Under the pieces are notes generated by a model. That model saw only the letters and a list, made by a program, of their open reading frames with translations, was not told where the DNA came from and made no database searches. Position numbers and translations under genes: made by a program. A DNA stretch of 64,000 bases from CADEED01 sp035765415 (GTDB lineage: Bacteria; Pseudomonadota; Gammaproteobacteria; Steroidobacterales; Steroidobacteraceae): positions 1 through 64,000 of the forward strand of contig DASTXR010000126.1 in NCBI GenBank assembly GCA_035765415.1. The letters are read 5' to 3'. Below, one piece after another: positions 35,817-44,780 of the stretch (its first letter is position 1; the number at the start of each line of letters is the position of its first letter).

Positions 35817-36998
35817 ATGAACGTGCTGCGCATGGCGGACCAGGACCTCAGCGGAAAGCGGGTCCTGATTCGCGAAGATCTGAACGTGCCCGTCGAGGGT
35901 GGCCGGGTCACCAGCGACGCGCGCATTCGCGCGTCGCTGCCGACCATCAAGCTGGCGCTGGAAAAGGGCGCGAAGGTGTTCATCGCTTCGCACCTGGGCC
36001 GGCCGGAAGAGGGCGTATACGCGGAGGAGTTTTCACTGGCTCCCGTGGCCGCGCGGCTTTCCGAGTTGTTAGGCAAGCCGGTGCCGCTGAAAAAGGACTG
36101 GCTCGCGGGCGTCGATTGCCCGGCCGGCACCGCGGTGCTGCTGGAAAACGTACGCTTCAACAAGGGCGAGAAGAAAGACAAGGAAGACCTCGCGAAGCAG
36201 ATGGCTTCGTTGTGCGACGTCTTCGTCATGGACGCGTTCGGCACGGCGCATCGTGCGGAAGCTTCCACGCACGGCGTCGGCAAGTTCGCCAAGGTGGCGA
36301 GCGCCGGTCCGTTGCTCGTCGGCGAGCTCGAGGCGCTCGAGCGGGCGCTGGCCAAGCCGGCGCGGCCGCTGGTGGCCATTGTTGCCGGCTCGAAAGTGTC
36401 GACCAAGCTCACGGTGCTCGAGTCGCTGCTGACCAAGGTGGACAAGCTGATCGTGGGCGGCGGCATCGCCAACACGTTCCTCGCGGCCACCGGCGTCAAA
36501 GTGGGCAAGTCGCTGCACGAAGCGGACATGCTCGACATGGCGCGCAAGCTCCTCGAGCAGGCGAAGGCTCGCGGCGTCGAGATTCCGCTGCCGACCGACG
36601 TGGTGGTGGCGAAGGAATTCGCGGCCACTGCGCATGCCGACGTTCGCGGCATTCACGACGTGCGGGCCGACGAGCTGATTCTCGACATCGGTCCGGATAC
36701 CGCGGAGCGGTTCGGCAAGATGCTGCAGAGTGCGGGCACCATCGTCTGGAACGGCCCGGTGGGCGTGTTCGAGTGGGATCAGTTTGGTGAAGGCACCAAG
36801 GCCATCGCGCAGGCCATCGCGAAGAGCCCGGCGTTTTCTCTGGCCGGCGGCGGCGACACGCTCGCGGCCATCGAGAAGTACGGCGTCGAAGAAGACATCT
36901 CGTACATCAGCACGGGCGGCGGCGCGTTCCTCGAGTTCGTCGAGGGGAAGACGTTGCCGGCGGTGGCCATGTTGGAGGCTCGCGCGAACGGTAATTAG
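35817..36998 (+). CDS. pgk: phosphoglycerate kinase
   Basis: A 393-residue phosphoglycerate kinase that makes ATP from 1,3-bisphosphoglycerate. Seen are VLIREDLNVPVEGGRVTSDA (substrate site), IASHLGRPEEG, LLENVRFNKGEKKD, VAGSKVSTKLTVLESLL, and the ATP-side FLAATG, WNGPVGVFE and STGGGAFLEFVEGK. GAGG precedes the ATG 35817. Length is normal (about 390). The gene is followed at once by a family-A inverted repeat that probably ends the tkt-gap-pgk transcript. Confidence 0.97.
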   Translation: MNVLRMADQDLSGKRVLIREDLNVPVEGGRVTSDARIRASLPTIKLALEKGAKVFIASHLGRPEEGVYAEEFSLAPVAARLSELLGKPVPLKKDWLAGVDCPAGTAVLLENVRFNKGEKKDKEDLAKQMASLCDVFVMDAFGTAHRAEASTHGVGKFAKVASAGPLLVGELEALERALAKPARPLVAIVAGSKVSTKLTVLESLLTKVDKLIVGGGIANTFLAATGVKVGKSLHEADMLDMARKLLEQAKARGVEIPLPTDVVVAKEFAATAHADVRGIHDVRADELILDIGPDTAERFGKMLQSAGTIVWNGPVGVFEWDQFGEGTKAIAQAIAKSPAFSLAGGGDTLAAIEKYGVEEDISYISTGGGAFLEFVEGKTLPAVAMLEARANGN

Positions 36999-37001
36999 TT
37001 A

Positions 37002-37084
37002 GGGGTCGGTCCCCATTTCCTAGAAAAAGGGGTCAGACCTGCTTCAGGTCTGACCCCTTTTTCTAGGAAATGGGGACTGACCCC
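37002..37084. repeat. family-A inverted repeat after pgk
   Basis: Two arms of 39 bases match with one mismatch around a 5-base loop (GCTTC). The core words are GGGGTC.GTCCCCATTTCC and TAGAAAAAGGGGTCAGACCT. It lies between the convergent ends of pgk (36998) and the thioesterase-like gene (37092). As RNA it would form a very stable stem; termination from both sides is likely. Confidence 0.85.
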
Positions 37085-37091
37085 ATTCCTG

Positions 37092-37538
37092 CTACCGCAA
37101 GCTCGACTTGAGCTCCACGAACCCCTCGATTTTCGGCAACGCGGCCTGCGCGGAGCGCAGCGGCTCGGGCGGCGCGATGAGCTTGCGGGCGTCGAGATCG
37201 AGCCAGCCGCCGGTGCTGGTGATGGTGGCGCAGCGCTTGCCGTTGACGTGCGTGAACTCATTGCGAAGCATGAAGCGGCTGCCGTCGGGCGCAAGGCCTG
37301 CGATCGCGAGCGTCACGCGAAGCTCCTGCAGCAACTGCACCTCGCGGTAGTACTCGATCTCGTCCTTCATGATCACCGGGCCTATCTTCATGCGCATCAT
37401 GTCGGCGACGGTGAAGCCGTTTTCCGCGAAATACATCATGCGCACGTCCGCCGCCCGGTCGAGGTAGGCGGTGTTCGCCATGTGCGAGTTGTAGTCCATG
37501 TCGCGCCAGCCGGCGACGAGGGTTTTTTCGAAAGCCAT
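37092..37538 (-). CDS. hotdog-fold acyl-CoA thioesterase-like protein
   Basis: A 148-residue hotdog protein of the 4HBT/YbgC group, which would hydrolyse acyl-CoA thioesters. The pattern VAGWRDMDYNSHMANTAYLD has Asp at the usual catalytic place, then MYFAENGF and a central beta-sheet with MKDEIEYYREVQL. I start at ATG 37538 (AFEKTLVAGWRDMD); the frame is open to 37583 through repeat sequence. It lies between two family-A palindromes, inside the glycolysis region. Substrate chain length is unknown. Confidence 0.83.
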   Translation of the reverse strand: MAFEKTLVAGWRDMDYNSHMANTAYLDRAADVRMMYFAENGFTVADMMRMKIGPVIMKDEIEYYREVQLLQELRVTLAIAGLAPDGSRFMLRNEFTHVNGKRCATITSTGGWLDLDARKLIAPPEPLRSAQAALPKIEGFVELKSSLR

Positions 37539-37567
37539 GAACGGAGACCCGGCGTATTTGAGTGGAT

Positions 37568-37648
37568 AGGGGACAGTCCCCATTTCCGCGAAAAAGGGAA
37601 CGGACCTGAAGCAGGTCCGCCCCTTTTTCGGGAAATGGGGACCGTCCC
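37568..37648. repeat. family-A inverted repeat between thioesterase-like and NIPSNAP genes
   Basis: The arms begin GGGGACAGTCCCCATTTCC on the left and end GGAAATGGGGACCGTCCC on the right, with a GGACCTG/CAGGTCC inner stem and a 2-base loop. A few mismatches are present. It lies between two minus-strand genes: after the NIPSNAP gene's stop (37654) and before the thioesterase-like start (37538). It may separate their transcripts. Confidence 0.8.
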
Positions 37649-37653
37649 GCTGG

Positions 37654-38076
37654 CTATTTTATGGGCGAATAGTCAGTGGCATCCACGTACACGGATTCGA
37701 TGCGCTCGATGATCTTGCCGTCCACCTGCGACGCGTCGGCGATCTTCTTCCATTCCGGATCGGCGATGAATGCCGCCCAGTTGGCCTTGGCTGCTTCGCG
37801 GCTGGCATGCGAGATCACGTAGATCAACGTCGTTTCCCGGGCGGGACTGTCCTGCGGCACCCAGTACCCGACATTGGACATTCCGTGTTTCTCGAACATC
37901 TTCATGGTGTGTTCGCGGAAACGCTTGTGCAGGGCGTCGAGGCGACCGGGAAACGTGTGATACGTGCGGATTTCGAACACTTTTCCCGCGGGTTCGGCGC
38001 CCGCGGCCAGCGTGAATTGCAGGCCCGCACCCAAAACGAGCCCCGCAGCCAGAATCAACCAGGATCGCTTCGCCAT
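37654..38076 (-). CDS. NIPSNAP family protein, exported
   Basis: A 140-residue protein with an N-terminal signal peptide (SWLILAAGLVLGAGLQFTLA) and a NIPSNAP domain: VFEIRTYHTFPGRLDALHKR, FEKHGMSNVGYWVP and ANWAAFIADPEWKKI. The fold is a dimeric alpha-beta barrel like ABM proteins. No catalytic residue is known for bacterial NIPSNAP members; the role is not clear. I start at ATG 38076 where the signal peptide begins. It is divergent from pyk. Confidence 0.85.
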   Translation of the reverse strand: MAKRSWLILAAGLVLGAGLQFTLAAGAEPAGKVFEIRTYHTFPGRLDALHKRFREHTMKMFEKHGMSNVGYWVPQDSPARETTLIYVISHASREAAKANWAAFIADPEWKKIADASQVDGKIIERIESVYVDATDYSPIK

Positions 38077-38152
38077 TGAACACCCCCGTGACTTGTAATT
38101 ACGTCTTTCGATTATGCTCCAGGCCGCAAAACACATGGCAGAATGCGCGCCC

Positions 38153-39601
38153 ATGCCAGAACGCCAGATGCATTCGCGAACCAAGATTGTCGCGACCTTA
38201 GGCCCGTCCACGGATTCGATCGAAGTGCTGACCGAAATGGTCCGTGCCGGCCTCGACGTGGCGCGGGTGAATTTCTCACACGGTAAACACGAAGAGCACG
38301 GTCGACGCATCGACCTGGTGCACGAGGCTGCGCGGCGGGCAGGCCGCTACGTCGGCATCCTGGCCGACCTCGCCGGCCCGAAGATCCGCATCGAGAGCTT
38401 CACTAACAAGAAGGTCGACCTCAAGGACGGTGACGCGTTTGCGCTGGATACCGCGCACGATATCAACGCAGGCAACGAGCAGGTCGTTGGCTGCGCCTAC
38501 AAGGATCTGCCCAAGGACGTGAAGCCGGGCGACATCCTGCTGCTCAACGACGGGCTCATCGAGCTCGAAGTCACGAAGGTTTCCGGCACGCGCATCGACA
38601 CGAAAGTCATCGCGGGCGGCGAGCTTTCGAACCGCAAGGGTGTGAACCTCAAGGGGGGCGGCATTTCCGCGCCCGCGCTCTCGGACAAGGATCGCGACGA
38701 CATCAAGTTCATTGCGAGCAAGGGCTGCGACTACATCGCGGTGTCATTCGCGCGCGATGCGGCGGACATGAATCTCGCGCGCCAGCTCCTGCGCGATGCG
38801 GGTGGTCACGGCCATGTCTGCGCAAAGATCGAGCGGCACGAGGCCATCCACAACCTGACCGAGATCATCGATGCCTCCGATGTCGTCATGGTCGCGCGCG
38901 GCGATCTCGGCGTCGAAATGGGTTACGCGGCCATCACCGGCCTGCAGAAAACCATCATTCATGAAGCGCGCACGCGCAACAAGGTCGTGATCACGGCGAC
39001 GCAGATGATGGAGTCGATGATCACGAGCCCGGTGCCCACGCGCGCCGAAGTCTCGGACGTGGCGAACGCCGTGATGGACGGCACCGACGCGGTGATGCTC
39101 TCGGCCGAAAGCGCCGTGGGCAAGTACCCCATCAAGGCCATCCAGGCGATGGAAGATGTCATCGCGGGCGCCGAGAAGTACGAGATCAAACACAGCCGCC
39201 TGCGCGCGCGGGCCGACAACATCGTCGACCGCAGCGAAGAAGCCATCGCCATGGCGGTGATGTACACGGCCAATCACATGAAGGTGCGCGCCATCGTCGC
39301 ACTCACGGAATCCGGCACCACGCCGCTGTGGATGTCGCGCTCGCGCGCCGACATCCCCATCTACGCGTTCACGCGCCACGAATCCACGCGCCGCCGCGTT
39401 ACGTTGTATCGCGGCGTGTTCCCCGTGCCGTTCGACATCCCTGAAGTGCGCACCAACGAGCTGTTCAAGGCCATCCTCACCATGATGCTGCAGCTCGAGC
39501 TCGTGGAGAAAGGCGAGCTCGTCATCGTCACCAAGGGAGAGCTCACCGGCATCACCGGCGGCACCAACGCGATGACCATCCTTCGCGTTCCGAAGGACTA
39601 A
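38153..39601 (+). CDS. pyk: pyruvate kinase
   Basis: A 482-residue pyruvate kinase that makes pyruvate and ATP from phosphoenolpyruvate. RTKIVATLGPSTDS, ARVNFSHGKHEEH, ILADLAGPKIRIE, the effector and K+/Mg2+ sites with ICAKIERHEAIHN... and MVARGDLGVEMGY, and VITATQMMESMITSPVPTRA are clear. The start is not certain: ATG at 38135, 38153 or 38168 are in frame, and none has a good ribosome-binding site; I took the middle one. It completes the tkt-gap-pgk-pyk set, but with two unrelated genes in between. Confidence 0.95.
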   Translation: MPERQMHSRTKIVATLGPSTDSIEVLTEMVRAGLDVARVNFSHGKHEEHGRRIDLVHEAARRAGRYVGILADLAGPKIRIESFTNKKVDLKDGDAFALDTAHDINAGNEQVVGCAYKDLPKDVKPGDILLLNDGLIELEVTKVSGTRIDTKVIAGGELSNRKGVNLKGGGISAPALSDKDRDDIKFIASKGCDYIAVSFARDAADMNLARQLLRDAGGHGHVCAKIERHEAIHNLTEIIDASDVVMVARGDLGVEMGYAAITGLQKTIIHEARTRNKVVITATQMMESMITSPVPTRAEVSDVANAVMDGTDAVMLSAESAVGKYPIKAIQAMEDVIAGAEKYEIKHSRLRARADNIVDRSEEAIAMAVMYTANHMKVRAIVALTESGTTPLWMSRSRADIPIYAFTRHESTRRRVTLYRGVFPVPFDIPEVRTNELFKAILTMMLQLELVEKGELVIVTKGELTGITGGTNAMTILRVPKD

Positions 39602-39609
39602 CCAGTCCC

Positions 39610-41991
39610 ATGAGATGGCTGCGCTGGCTGCGATGGACCCTGGGTTTCATCGTGGTCTGCGCCGCACTGGCTTTCGGGCTGGCCTGGTGGGCGCTGCGCC
39701 AGAGCCTTCCGCAAATCGAGGGCACGGCAAAGGCGCCGGCGCTCGGCGCCGAGGCGATCATCGAGCGCGATGCGCGCGGCGTCCCGGTCATTTCCGCCGC
39801 CACGCGTGCGGACCTCGCTTACGCGCTGGGATACGCGCATGCCCAGGACCGTTTCTTCCAGATGGACCTCTCGCGCCGGCTCGCCGCCGGTGAGTTGTCG
39901 GAACTGTTCGGGCAGCTCGCGATCAAGCAGGACATCCGCACCCGGCGCTTCGGTTTTCGCGCCGTCGCGCGCCGCGTGATCGAGCGGGCGCCGGAAGCCG
40001 AACGCGCGATCGTCGAAGCCTATTCGAACGGAGTGAACGCCGGCCTCGTTTCGCTGCGTGCGCGGCCCTGGGAATACCTGCTGCTGCGGGCGCAGCCGCG
40101 GGCGTGGCTGCCGGAGGATTCGGTGCTGGTGGTGCACTCCATGTGGTGGCAGCTGCAATACGGCACCCTGCGCGATGAGATCGCCCGGCGTCGCCTGGAA
40201 CGCGCCTCCGCCGCGCGCAGCGAGCCCAAGGCCGCGCACGATCTCATCGCCTTTGTCTACGCGGGCCACTCCGACTGGGATACGCCTAACTATTCCGCCG
40301 ATTCACGTTGCGTGCAGGCGGCCTGCACCGACGCGGCAAGCGTGCTCACGCAGCCATTTCCCGCACAACTGCGCTTCAACGGCGTCGCCGACGAGGCGGG
40401 CGGCGAACCTGCCGCACCGGGCAGCAACAACTGGGCGGTGGCCGGCGTGCACACGCGGTCGGGCGTGGCGCTGATCGCCAACGACATGCATCTCGATCTC
40501 GGTGTGCCGGCGGTGTGGTATCCGGCGCGCCTGCTCGTCACCGGCGGGCCCTCCGTGGACATCACCGGCGTCACGCTGCCGGGCACGCCCGCGGTGGCGG
40601 CCGGGTCCAACGGCATGGTGGCCTGGGGTTTCACCAACAGCTACGGCGATTTCGCCGACGCGCGCTGGGGCAAGTGTGAAAACGCGGACCATCGCGTGCG
40701 CCAGGAGAGCATCGCGGTGAAGGGTGGCGACGCACGCGAGGTGACGTATCGCGACATCGGCGAGGGCGTGGTGCTCGACGGCGAGGAGTTTGCCGACGAC
40801 GTCGCCAGCGGCGATTGCCTGCAGGTGGCCTGGCTCGCGACGCGGCCGGAAGCCACCAACTTCGGCCTGCTCGCGCTCGAGGGCGCACGCAGCATCGACG
40901 ACGTGGTGGCGCTGGCGCCGCACGTGGGAATTCCCGGGCAGAACATGGTCGTCGGCGACACGCGCGGCCGCATCGCCTGGACCTTGTTAGGCCGCGTGCC
41001 CGGAACTCGCGGCCCCGACCGCCTGTTCGGCCCGCTCGAATACCTGGATGCCGTCGATCATCCGCGCATTTCCGATCCGCCCGTGGGCCGCCTGTGGACC
41101 GCAAACCAGCGCGTCGTCGCCGGGCCGCTCGAAGCCGTGCTCGGCGATGACGAAGTCGACGTGGGCGCGGGCGGTTACGACATCGGCGCGCGTGCGCGGC
41201 AGATCCGCGACGGATTGCTGAGCCTCGCGCAGCCGGCGACCGAGGCCGACATGCTGGCCATTCAACTCGATTCGCGCGCGCTGTTCGTCGCGCGCTGGCG
41301 CGACCTGCTGCTGGCGCTCATCGACGAGGACGCCATGAACGGCGCCGATCTGCGCCGCGAGTTTCGCGCGCTGGTGAGCGACGGCGCGCCGCAGGCCGCG
41401 CCCGAGGCGGTCGGTTATCGCCTGGTGCGCACCTTTCGCACCAACACGCTGAACGCCATGTGGCACAGTCTCTCCACCGGGTTGTTAGGCGAGGAGATCG
41501 GGATCCGGCGGCCGGGGCAATTCGAGGCAGCCGGCTGGCGCCTGGTCAACGAGCGCCCCTCGGCGGTGGAACCTCCCGGTGGCGGCGAATGGCGTGCGTT
41601 CCTGTTGCAGCGCGTGGACGCCACCATCGCCGAATTGCTGAAGGACTGCGGCAGTCTTGCGTCCTGCGAGTACGGGCGCATGGAGCCGGTCGCGGTCCGC
41701 CATCCGTTGTCGGGCGCGCTGCCGCTGCTGCCGAAACTCCTCGACATGCCCATCCGCGCACTCGCCGGCGACCATCACATGCCTCGCGTGCAGGACGGGT
41801 CGTTCGGCGCGTCGGAGCGATTCGCCGTGTCACCCGGGCGGGAGCGCGATGGCTACCTCGAGCTTCCCGGTGGACCGTCCGGGCATCCGCTGTCGCCGTT
41901 CTATCGCAGCGGCTTCGAAGACTGGGCGAAGGGCGTGCCCACGCCATTCCTGCCCGGCTCCGTCGCGCACCGGCTCGCGCTCCGGCCCTGA
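39610..41991 (+). CDS. penicillin acylase family Ntn hydrolase
   Basis: A 793-residue amide hydrolase of the penicillin G acylase/AHL-acylase family. An N-terminal hydrophobic segment (WTLGFIVVCAALAFGLAWWA) is a signal or anchor. The alpha part carries LAYALGYAHAQDRFFQMDLS. The nucleophile Ser that becomes the beta-chain N-terminus is in PGSNNWAVAG (about residue 275), with the usual MHLDLGVPAVWYPA after it. Members cleave acyl groups from penicillins, homoserine lactones or peptides; which substrate is used here is unknown. It starts 8 bases after the pyk stop, so co-transcription is possible. Confidence 0.88.
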   Translation: MRWLRWLRWTLGFIVVCAALAFGLAWWALRQSLPQIEGTAKAPALGAEAIIERDARGVPVISAATRADLAYALGYAHAQDRFFQMDLSRRLAAGELSELFGQLAIKQDIRTRRFGFRAVARRVIERAPEAERAIVEAYSNGVNAGLVSLRARPWEYLLLRAQPRAWLPEDSVLVVHSMWWQLQYGTLRDEIARRRLERASAARSEPKAAHDLIAFVYAGHSDWDTPNYSADSRCVQAACTDAASVLTQPFPAQLRFNGVADEAGGEPAAPGSNNWAVAGVHTRSGVALIANDMHLDLGVPAVWYPARLLVTGGPSVDITGVTLPGTPAVAAGSNGMVAWGFTNSYGDFADARWGKCENADHRVRQESIAVKGGDAREVTYRDIGEGVVLDGEEFADDVASGDCLQVAWLATRPEATNFGLLALEGARSIDDVVALAPHVGIPGQNMVVGDTRGRIAWTLLGRVPGTRGPDRLFGPLEYLDAVDHPRISDPPVGRLWTANQRVVAGPLEAVLGDDEVDVGAGGYDIGARARQIRDGLLSLAQPATEADMLAIQLDSRALFVARWRDLLLALIDEDAMNGADLRREFRALVSDGAPQAAPEAVGYRLVRTFRTNTLNAMWHSLSTGLLGEEIGIRRPGQFEAAGWRLVNERPSAVEPPGGGEWRAFLLQRVDATIAELLKDCGSLASCEYGRMEPVAVRHPLSGALPLLPKLLDMPIRALAGDHHMPRVQDGSFGASERFAVSPGRERDGYLELPGGPSGHPLSPFYRSGFEDWAKGVPTPFLPGSVAHRLALRP

Positions 41992-42040
41992 CGGGTTCGC
42001 GGGTGGCAACCGCCACCCGGCACGGCATAAGCTCGCGGGC

Positions 42041-42895
42041 ATGACCCAAGCCCGCTTCACCGGCACCGAAAGTTACGTCGCAACGCCCGATCTCATGATG
42101 GCGGTGAACGCCGCCGTGACGCTCGGCAGGCCGCTGCTCATCAAGGGCGAGCCCGGCACGGGCAAGACGCAACTTGCCGCGGAAATAGCCAGCGCCTTGC
42201 AGCGGCCGCTGTACGAATGGCACATCAAGTCCACCAGCAAGGCTCACCAGGGCCTCTACGAATACGACGCCGTATCGCGCCTGCGCGATTCGCAGCTCGG
42301 CGAGGAAAAAGTCCGCGACATCCGCAACTACATCGTGAAGGGCAGCCTGTGGGAGGCCTTCGAATCGGCCGTGCAGCCCGTGTTGCTCATCGACGAGATC
42401 GACAAGGCCGACATCGAATTCCCCAACGACCTGCTGCGCGAGCTCGATCGCATGGAGTTCTTCGTCAACGAAACGCGCGAGCTGGTGAAGGCCAGGCACC
42501 GGCCCATCATCCTCATCACCAGCAACAACGAGAAGGAGCTGCCGGACGCCTTCCTGCGCCGCTGCTTCTTTCACTACATCCGTTTTCCCGACACGGAGAC
42601 CATGGAGAAGATCGTGCGCGTGCACTATCCGGCGCTCAAATCGGAGTTGCTGCGGGAAGCGCTGACCACGTTCTTCAACGTGCGCGAGATGCCGGGCCTG
42701 CGCAAGAAGCCATCCACCTCCGAGCTGCTCGACTGGATCAAACTACTGCTGGCCGAGGACGTGCCGGCGGAAGCATTGCGCGGCGACGACCCGAAGAAGA
42801 CGATTCCGATCCTGCACGGCGCGCTGCTCAAGAACGAGCAGGACGTGCACCTGTTCGAGCAGCTCGTGTTCCTGAACCGGCGCGGCGGCCGCTGA
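42041..42895 (+). CDS. MoxR-family AAA+ ATPase
   Basis: A 284-residue MoxR-type ATPase. Walker A is GEPGTGKTQLA (about residues 36-46), Walker B is PVLLIDEIDKAD, with sensor 1 ILITSNNEKELPDAFLRR and an arginine finger in the same segment. Such ATPases act as chaperones that mature or insert metals in partner complexes, usually with a VWA protein. That partner gene follows 12 bases downstream. ATG 42041 is used. The client of this pair is not shown by the sequence. Confidence 0.9.
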   Translation: MTQARFTGTESYVATPDLMMAVNAAVTLGRPLLIKGEPGTGKTQLAAEIASALQRPLYEWHIKSTSKAHQGLYEYDAVSRLRDSQLGEEKVRDIRNYIVKGSLWEAFESAVQPVLLIDEIDKADIEFPNDLLRELDRMEFFVNETRELVKARHRPIILITSNNEKELPDAFLRRCFFHYIRFPDTETMEKIVRVHYPALKSELLREALTTFFNVREMPGLRKKPSTSELLDWIKLLLAEDVPAEALRGDDPKKTIPILHGALLKNEQDVHLFEQLVFLNRRGGR

Positions 42896-42907
42896 CGGCG
42901 GATCGCC

Positions 42908-44125
42908 ATGCTGATCCGCTTCTTCACCGAACTGCGCGCCGGCGGCGTACCGGTGACGCTGCCGGAATTCCTCTCGCTGCTCGAGGCGCTCGAGGCCCGC
43001 GTCGCCTCGCTTTCCGCCGAGGAGTTCTACTACCTGGCGCGAATGTCGATGGTGAAGGACGAGCGGCATTTCGACCGCTTCGACCGCGTGTTCGCCGAAC
43101 ATTTCGAAGGCGCGCAGAAGCTGTTCGAGAAGCTGACCGCCGCGCTGCCGCCCGAATGGCTGCAGCAGCTCACCGAGCGATTGCTGACCGAGGAAGAAAA
43201 ACGCCGCGTGGCGGCCCTTGGCGGCTGGGACAAACTGCTCGAGACGCTGCGCCAGCGGCTGCGCGAGCAACAGGACAGGCACGAGGGCGGCAGCAAGTGG
43301 ATAGGCACCGCCGGCACGTCGCCATTCGGCAACCAGGGATTCAACCCCGAAGGCGTGCGCATGGGCCAGGCCACGTCGCGCCACCGGCGCGCGGTGAAGG
43401 TGTGGGATGCGCGCGACTACCGTAATTTCGACGACGGGGTCGAGCTCGGCACCCGCAATCTCAAGATGGCCCTGAGGCGCCTGCGCCGTTTCGCGCGCGA
43501 AGGCGCGGAAGAGGAGCTGGATCTCGATGGCACCATCGACGCCACGGCGCGTAATGCCGGCTTGTTAGACCTCAAGCTGGTCCCGGAACGCCGCAACGCG
43601 GTGAAGCTGCTGTTGCTGCTCGACGTGGGCGGCTCCATGGATCCGCACATCAAGGTGTGCGAAGAACTGTTCTCGGCCGCGCGCGCGGAATTCAAGCATC
43701 TCGAATATTTCTACTTCCACAACTTTCCGTACGAGCGCGTGTGGAAGGACAACCGCCGGCGTTTCAGCGTGGTCACCGACACCTGGACGTTGCTGCGCAC
43801 CTTCAATCCGGATTACCGCGTGGTATTCGTCGGCGATGCCACCATGAGCCCGTACGAGATCGAGCAGCCGGGCGGCAGCGTGGAGCACTGGAACGAAGAA
43901 TCCGGCCGCGTGTGGATGACGCGAATCGCGGCGCATTTCCCGCGCCTGGTGTGGCTGAACCCGGAGTCCGAGGACCGCTGGAAGTGGACGCCGTCGGTCG
44001 AAATCACGCGCGGGCTGGTCGGCGGGCGGATGTTCCCGCTGACGCTCGACGGGCTCGATCGCGCCATGCGTGAGCTCAAACAAAATGGCGGGAAAAGCGG
44101 CGGCATACATTCGCCGCAAAGCTGA
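42908..44125 (+). CDS. VWA domain protein, CoxE-like
   Basis: A 405-residue protein with a helical N-terminal half and a C-terminal VWA domain of the CoxE type. The MIDAS metal motif is LLLDVGGSMDPH (DxGxS) at about residue 237. Related regions include LEYFYFHNFPYERVW and VVFVGDATMSPYEI. It forms a pair with the MoxR-type gene just upstream. In CO dehydrogenase and methanol dehydrogenase systems such pairs help assemble the active site, but those genes are not in this window. It ends before a bidirectional hairpin. Confidence 0.9.
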   Translation: MLIRFFTELRAGGVPVTLPEFLSLLEALEARVASLSAEEFYYLARMSMVKDERHFDRFDRVFAEHFEGAQKLFEKLTAALPPEWLQQLTERLLTEEEKRRVAALGGWDKLLETLRQRLREQQDRHEGGSKWIGTAGTSPFGNQGFNPEGVRMGQATSRHRRAVKVWDARDYRNFDDGVELGTRNLKMALRRLRRFAREGAEEELDLDGTIDATARNAGLLDLKLVPERRNAVKLLLLLDVGGSMDPHIKVCEELFSAARAEFKHLEYFYFHNFPYERVWKDNRRRFSVVTDTWTLLRTFNPDYRVVFVGDATMSPYEIEQPGGSVEHWNEESGRVWMTRIAAHFPRLVWLNPESEDRWKWTPSVEITRGLVGGRMFPLTLDGLDRAMRELKQNGGKSGGIHSPQS

Positions 44126-44153
44126 GCCGCCTCACAACCCCCGGCGCTACCGC

Positions 44154-44180
44154 AGACCCCGGCCTATGCCGGGGGTCTTT
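44154..44180. terminator. bidirectional hairpin between VWA and peroxiredoxin genes
   Basis: Arms AGACCCCGGC and GCCGGGGGTCT face each other across TTAT-like loop bases, followed by TTT on the plus strand. It lies between the convergent ends of the VWA gene (44125) and the peroxiredoxin gene (44194). The T-run is short, so termination strength is uncertain. Confidence 0.6.
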
Positions 44181-44193
44181 GGATTCCGGGGTT

Positions 44194-44739
44194 TCAGCTC
44201 GCCTTGGCGGGCGTGTGCGCCTTGATCTCCGCGAGCACCATGTTGGAGTGCTCCTTCGGATCGACCTTCGGCCAGTGCTTCACGATCTTGCCATCGGGGC
44301 CGATCAGGAAGGTCTGGCGGCTGGCGAGCTTCGCACCACCGTAGTTGGCCAGCACGCCGTATTTTTCCGACACCTCGTGCGTGGGGTCGGCGAGGATGTC
44401 GAAGGGCAGGCTGTGTTCCTTGGCGAACTTCTCATGCGAGGCGACGTCGTCGACGCTGACGCCGAGGATCACCGCGTCCGCTTTCTTGAACGCGAAGATG
44501 TTGTCGCGCAGTTCACAGGCCTGGGTCGTGCAGCCACCGGTGAAGTCCTTCGGGTAGAAGTACAGCACCACCCACTTGCCCTTGTACTGGTCCAGTGTCT
44601 GCCACTTGCCGGCCTGGTCCTGTAGTTTGATCGCCGGCGCCTGGGTTCCTTCGGCAGGTGCCGCGGCGGGAGCCTGTGCGCATACACTTGCGGTGACCGC
44701 CATGAGGGCGATGACCAAGGTCCTTCGAAGTGCGAGCAT
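44194..44739 (-). CDS. exported PrxQ/Bcp-type peroxiredoxin
   Basis: A 181-residue thiol peroxidase. Residues 1-22 are a signal peptide (TLVIALMAVTASVCAQ), then a Pro/Ala linker, so it should work in the periplasm, unlike E. coli Bcp. The active site GGCTTQACELRDN has the peroxidatic Cys and a resolving Cys four residues after it, the PrxQ arrangement. YFYPKDFTGG and KYGVLANYGGAKLASRQTFL fit the family. The reductant partner is unknown. It is divergent from the patatin gene with about 40 bases between them. Confidence 0.9.
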   Translation of the reverse strand: MLALRRTLVIALMAVTASVCAQAPAAAPAEGTQAPAIKLQDQAGKWQTLDQYKGKWVVLYFYPKDFTGGCTTQACELRDNIFAFKKADAVILGVSVDDVASHEKFAKEHSLPFDILADPTHEVSEKYGVLANYGGAKLASRQTFLIGPDGKIVKHWPKVDPKEHSNMVLAEIKAHTPAKAS

Positions 44740-44766
44740 GTTGTTCTCCGTAATGATGGAAGAATC

Positions 44767-44775
44767 GGGGGGAGG
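44767..44775 (+). promoter_or_regulatory. strong ribosome-binding site that decides an ATT start
   Basis: GGGGGGAGG ends 5 bases before ATT 44781. In the patatin frame this is the only possible start near a ribosome-binding site; the frame has stop codons at 44751-44756, and no ATG, GTG or TTG lies between these and the conserved glycine motif. Confidence 0.6.
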
Positions 44776-44780
44776 CGAAT

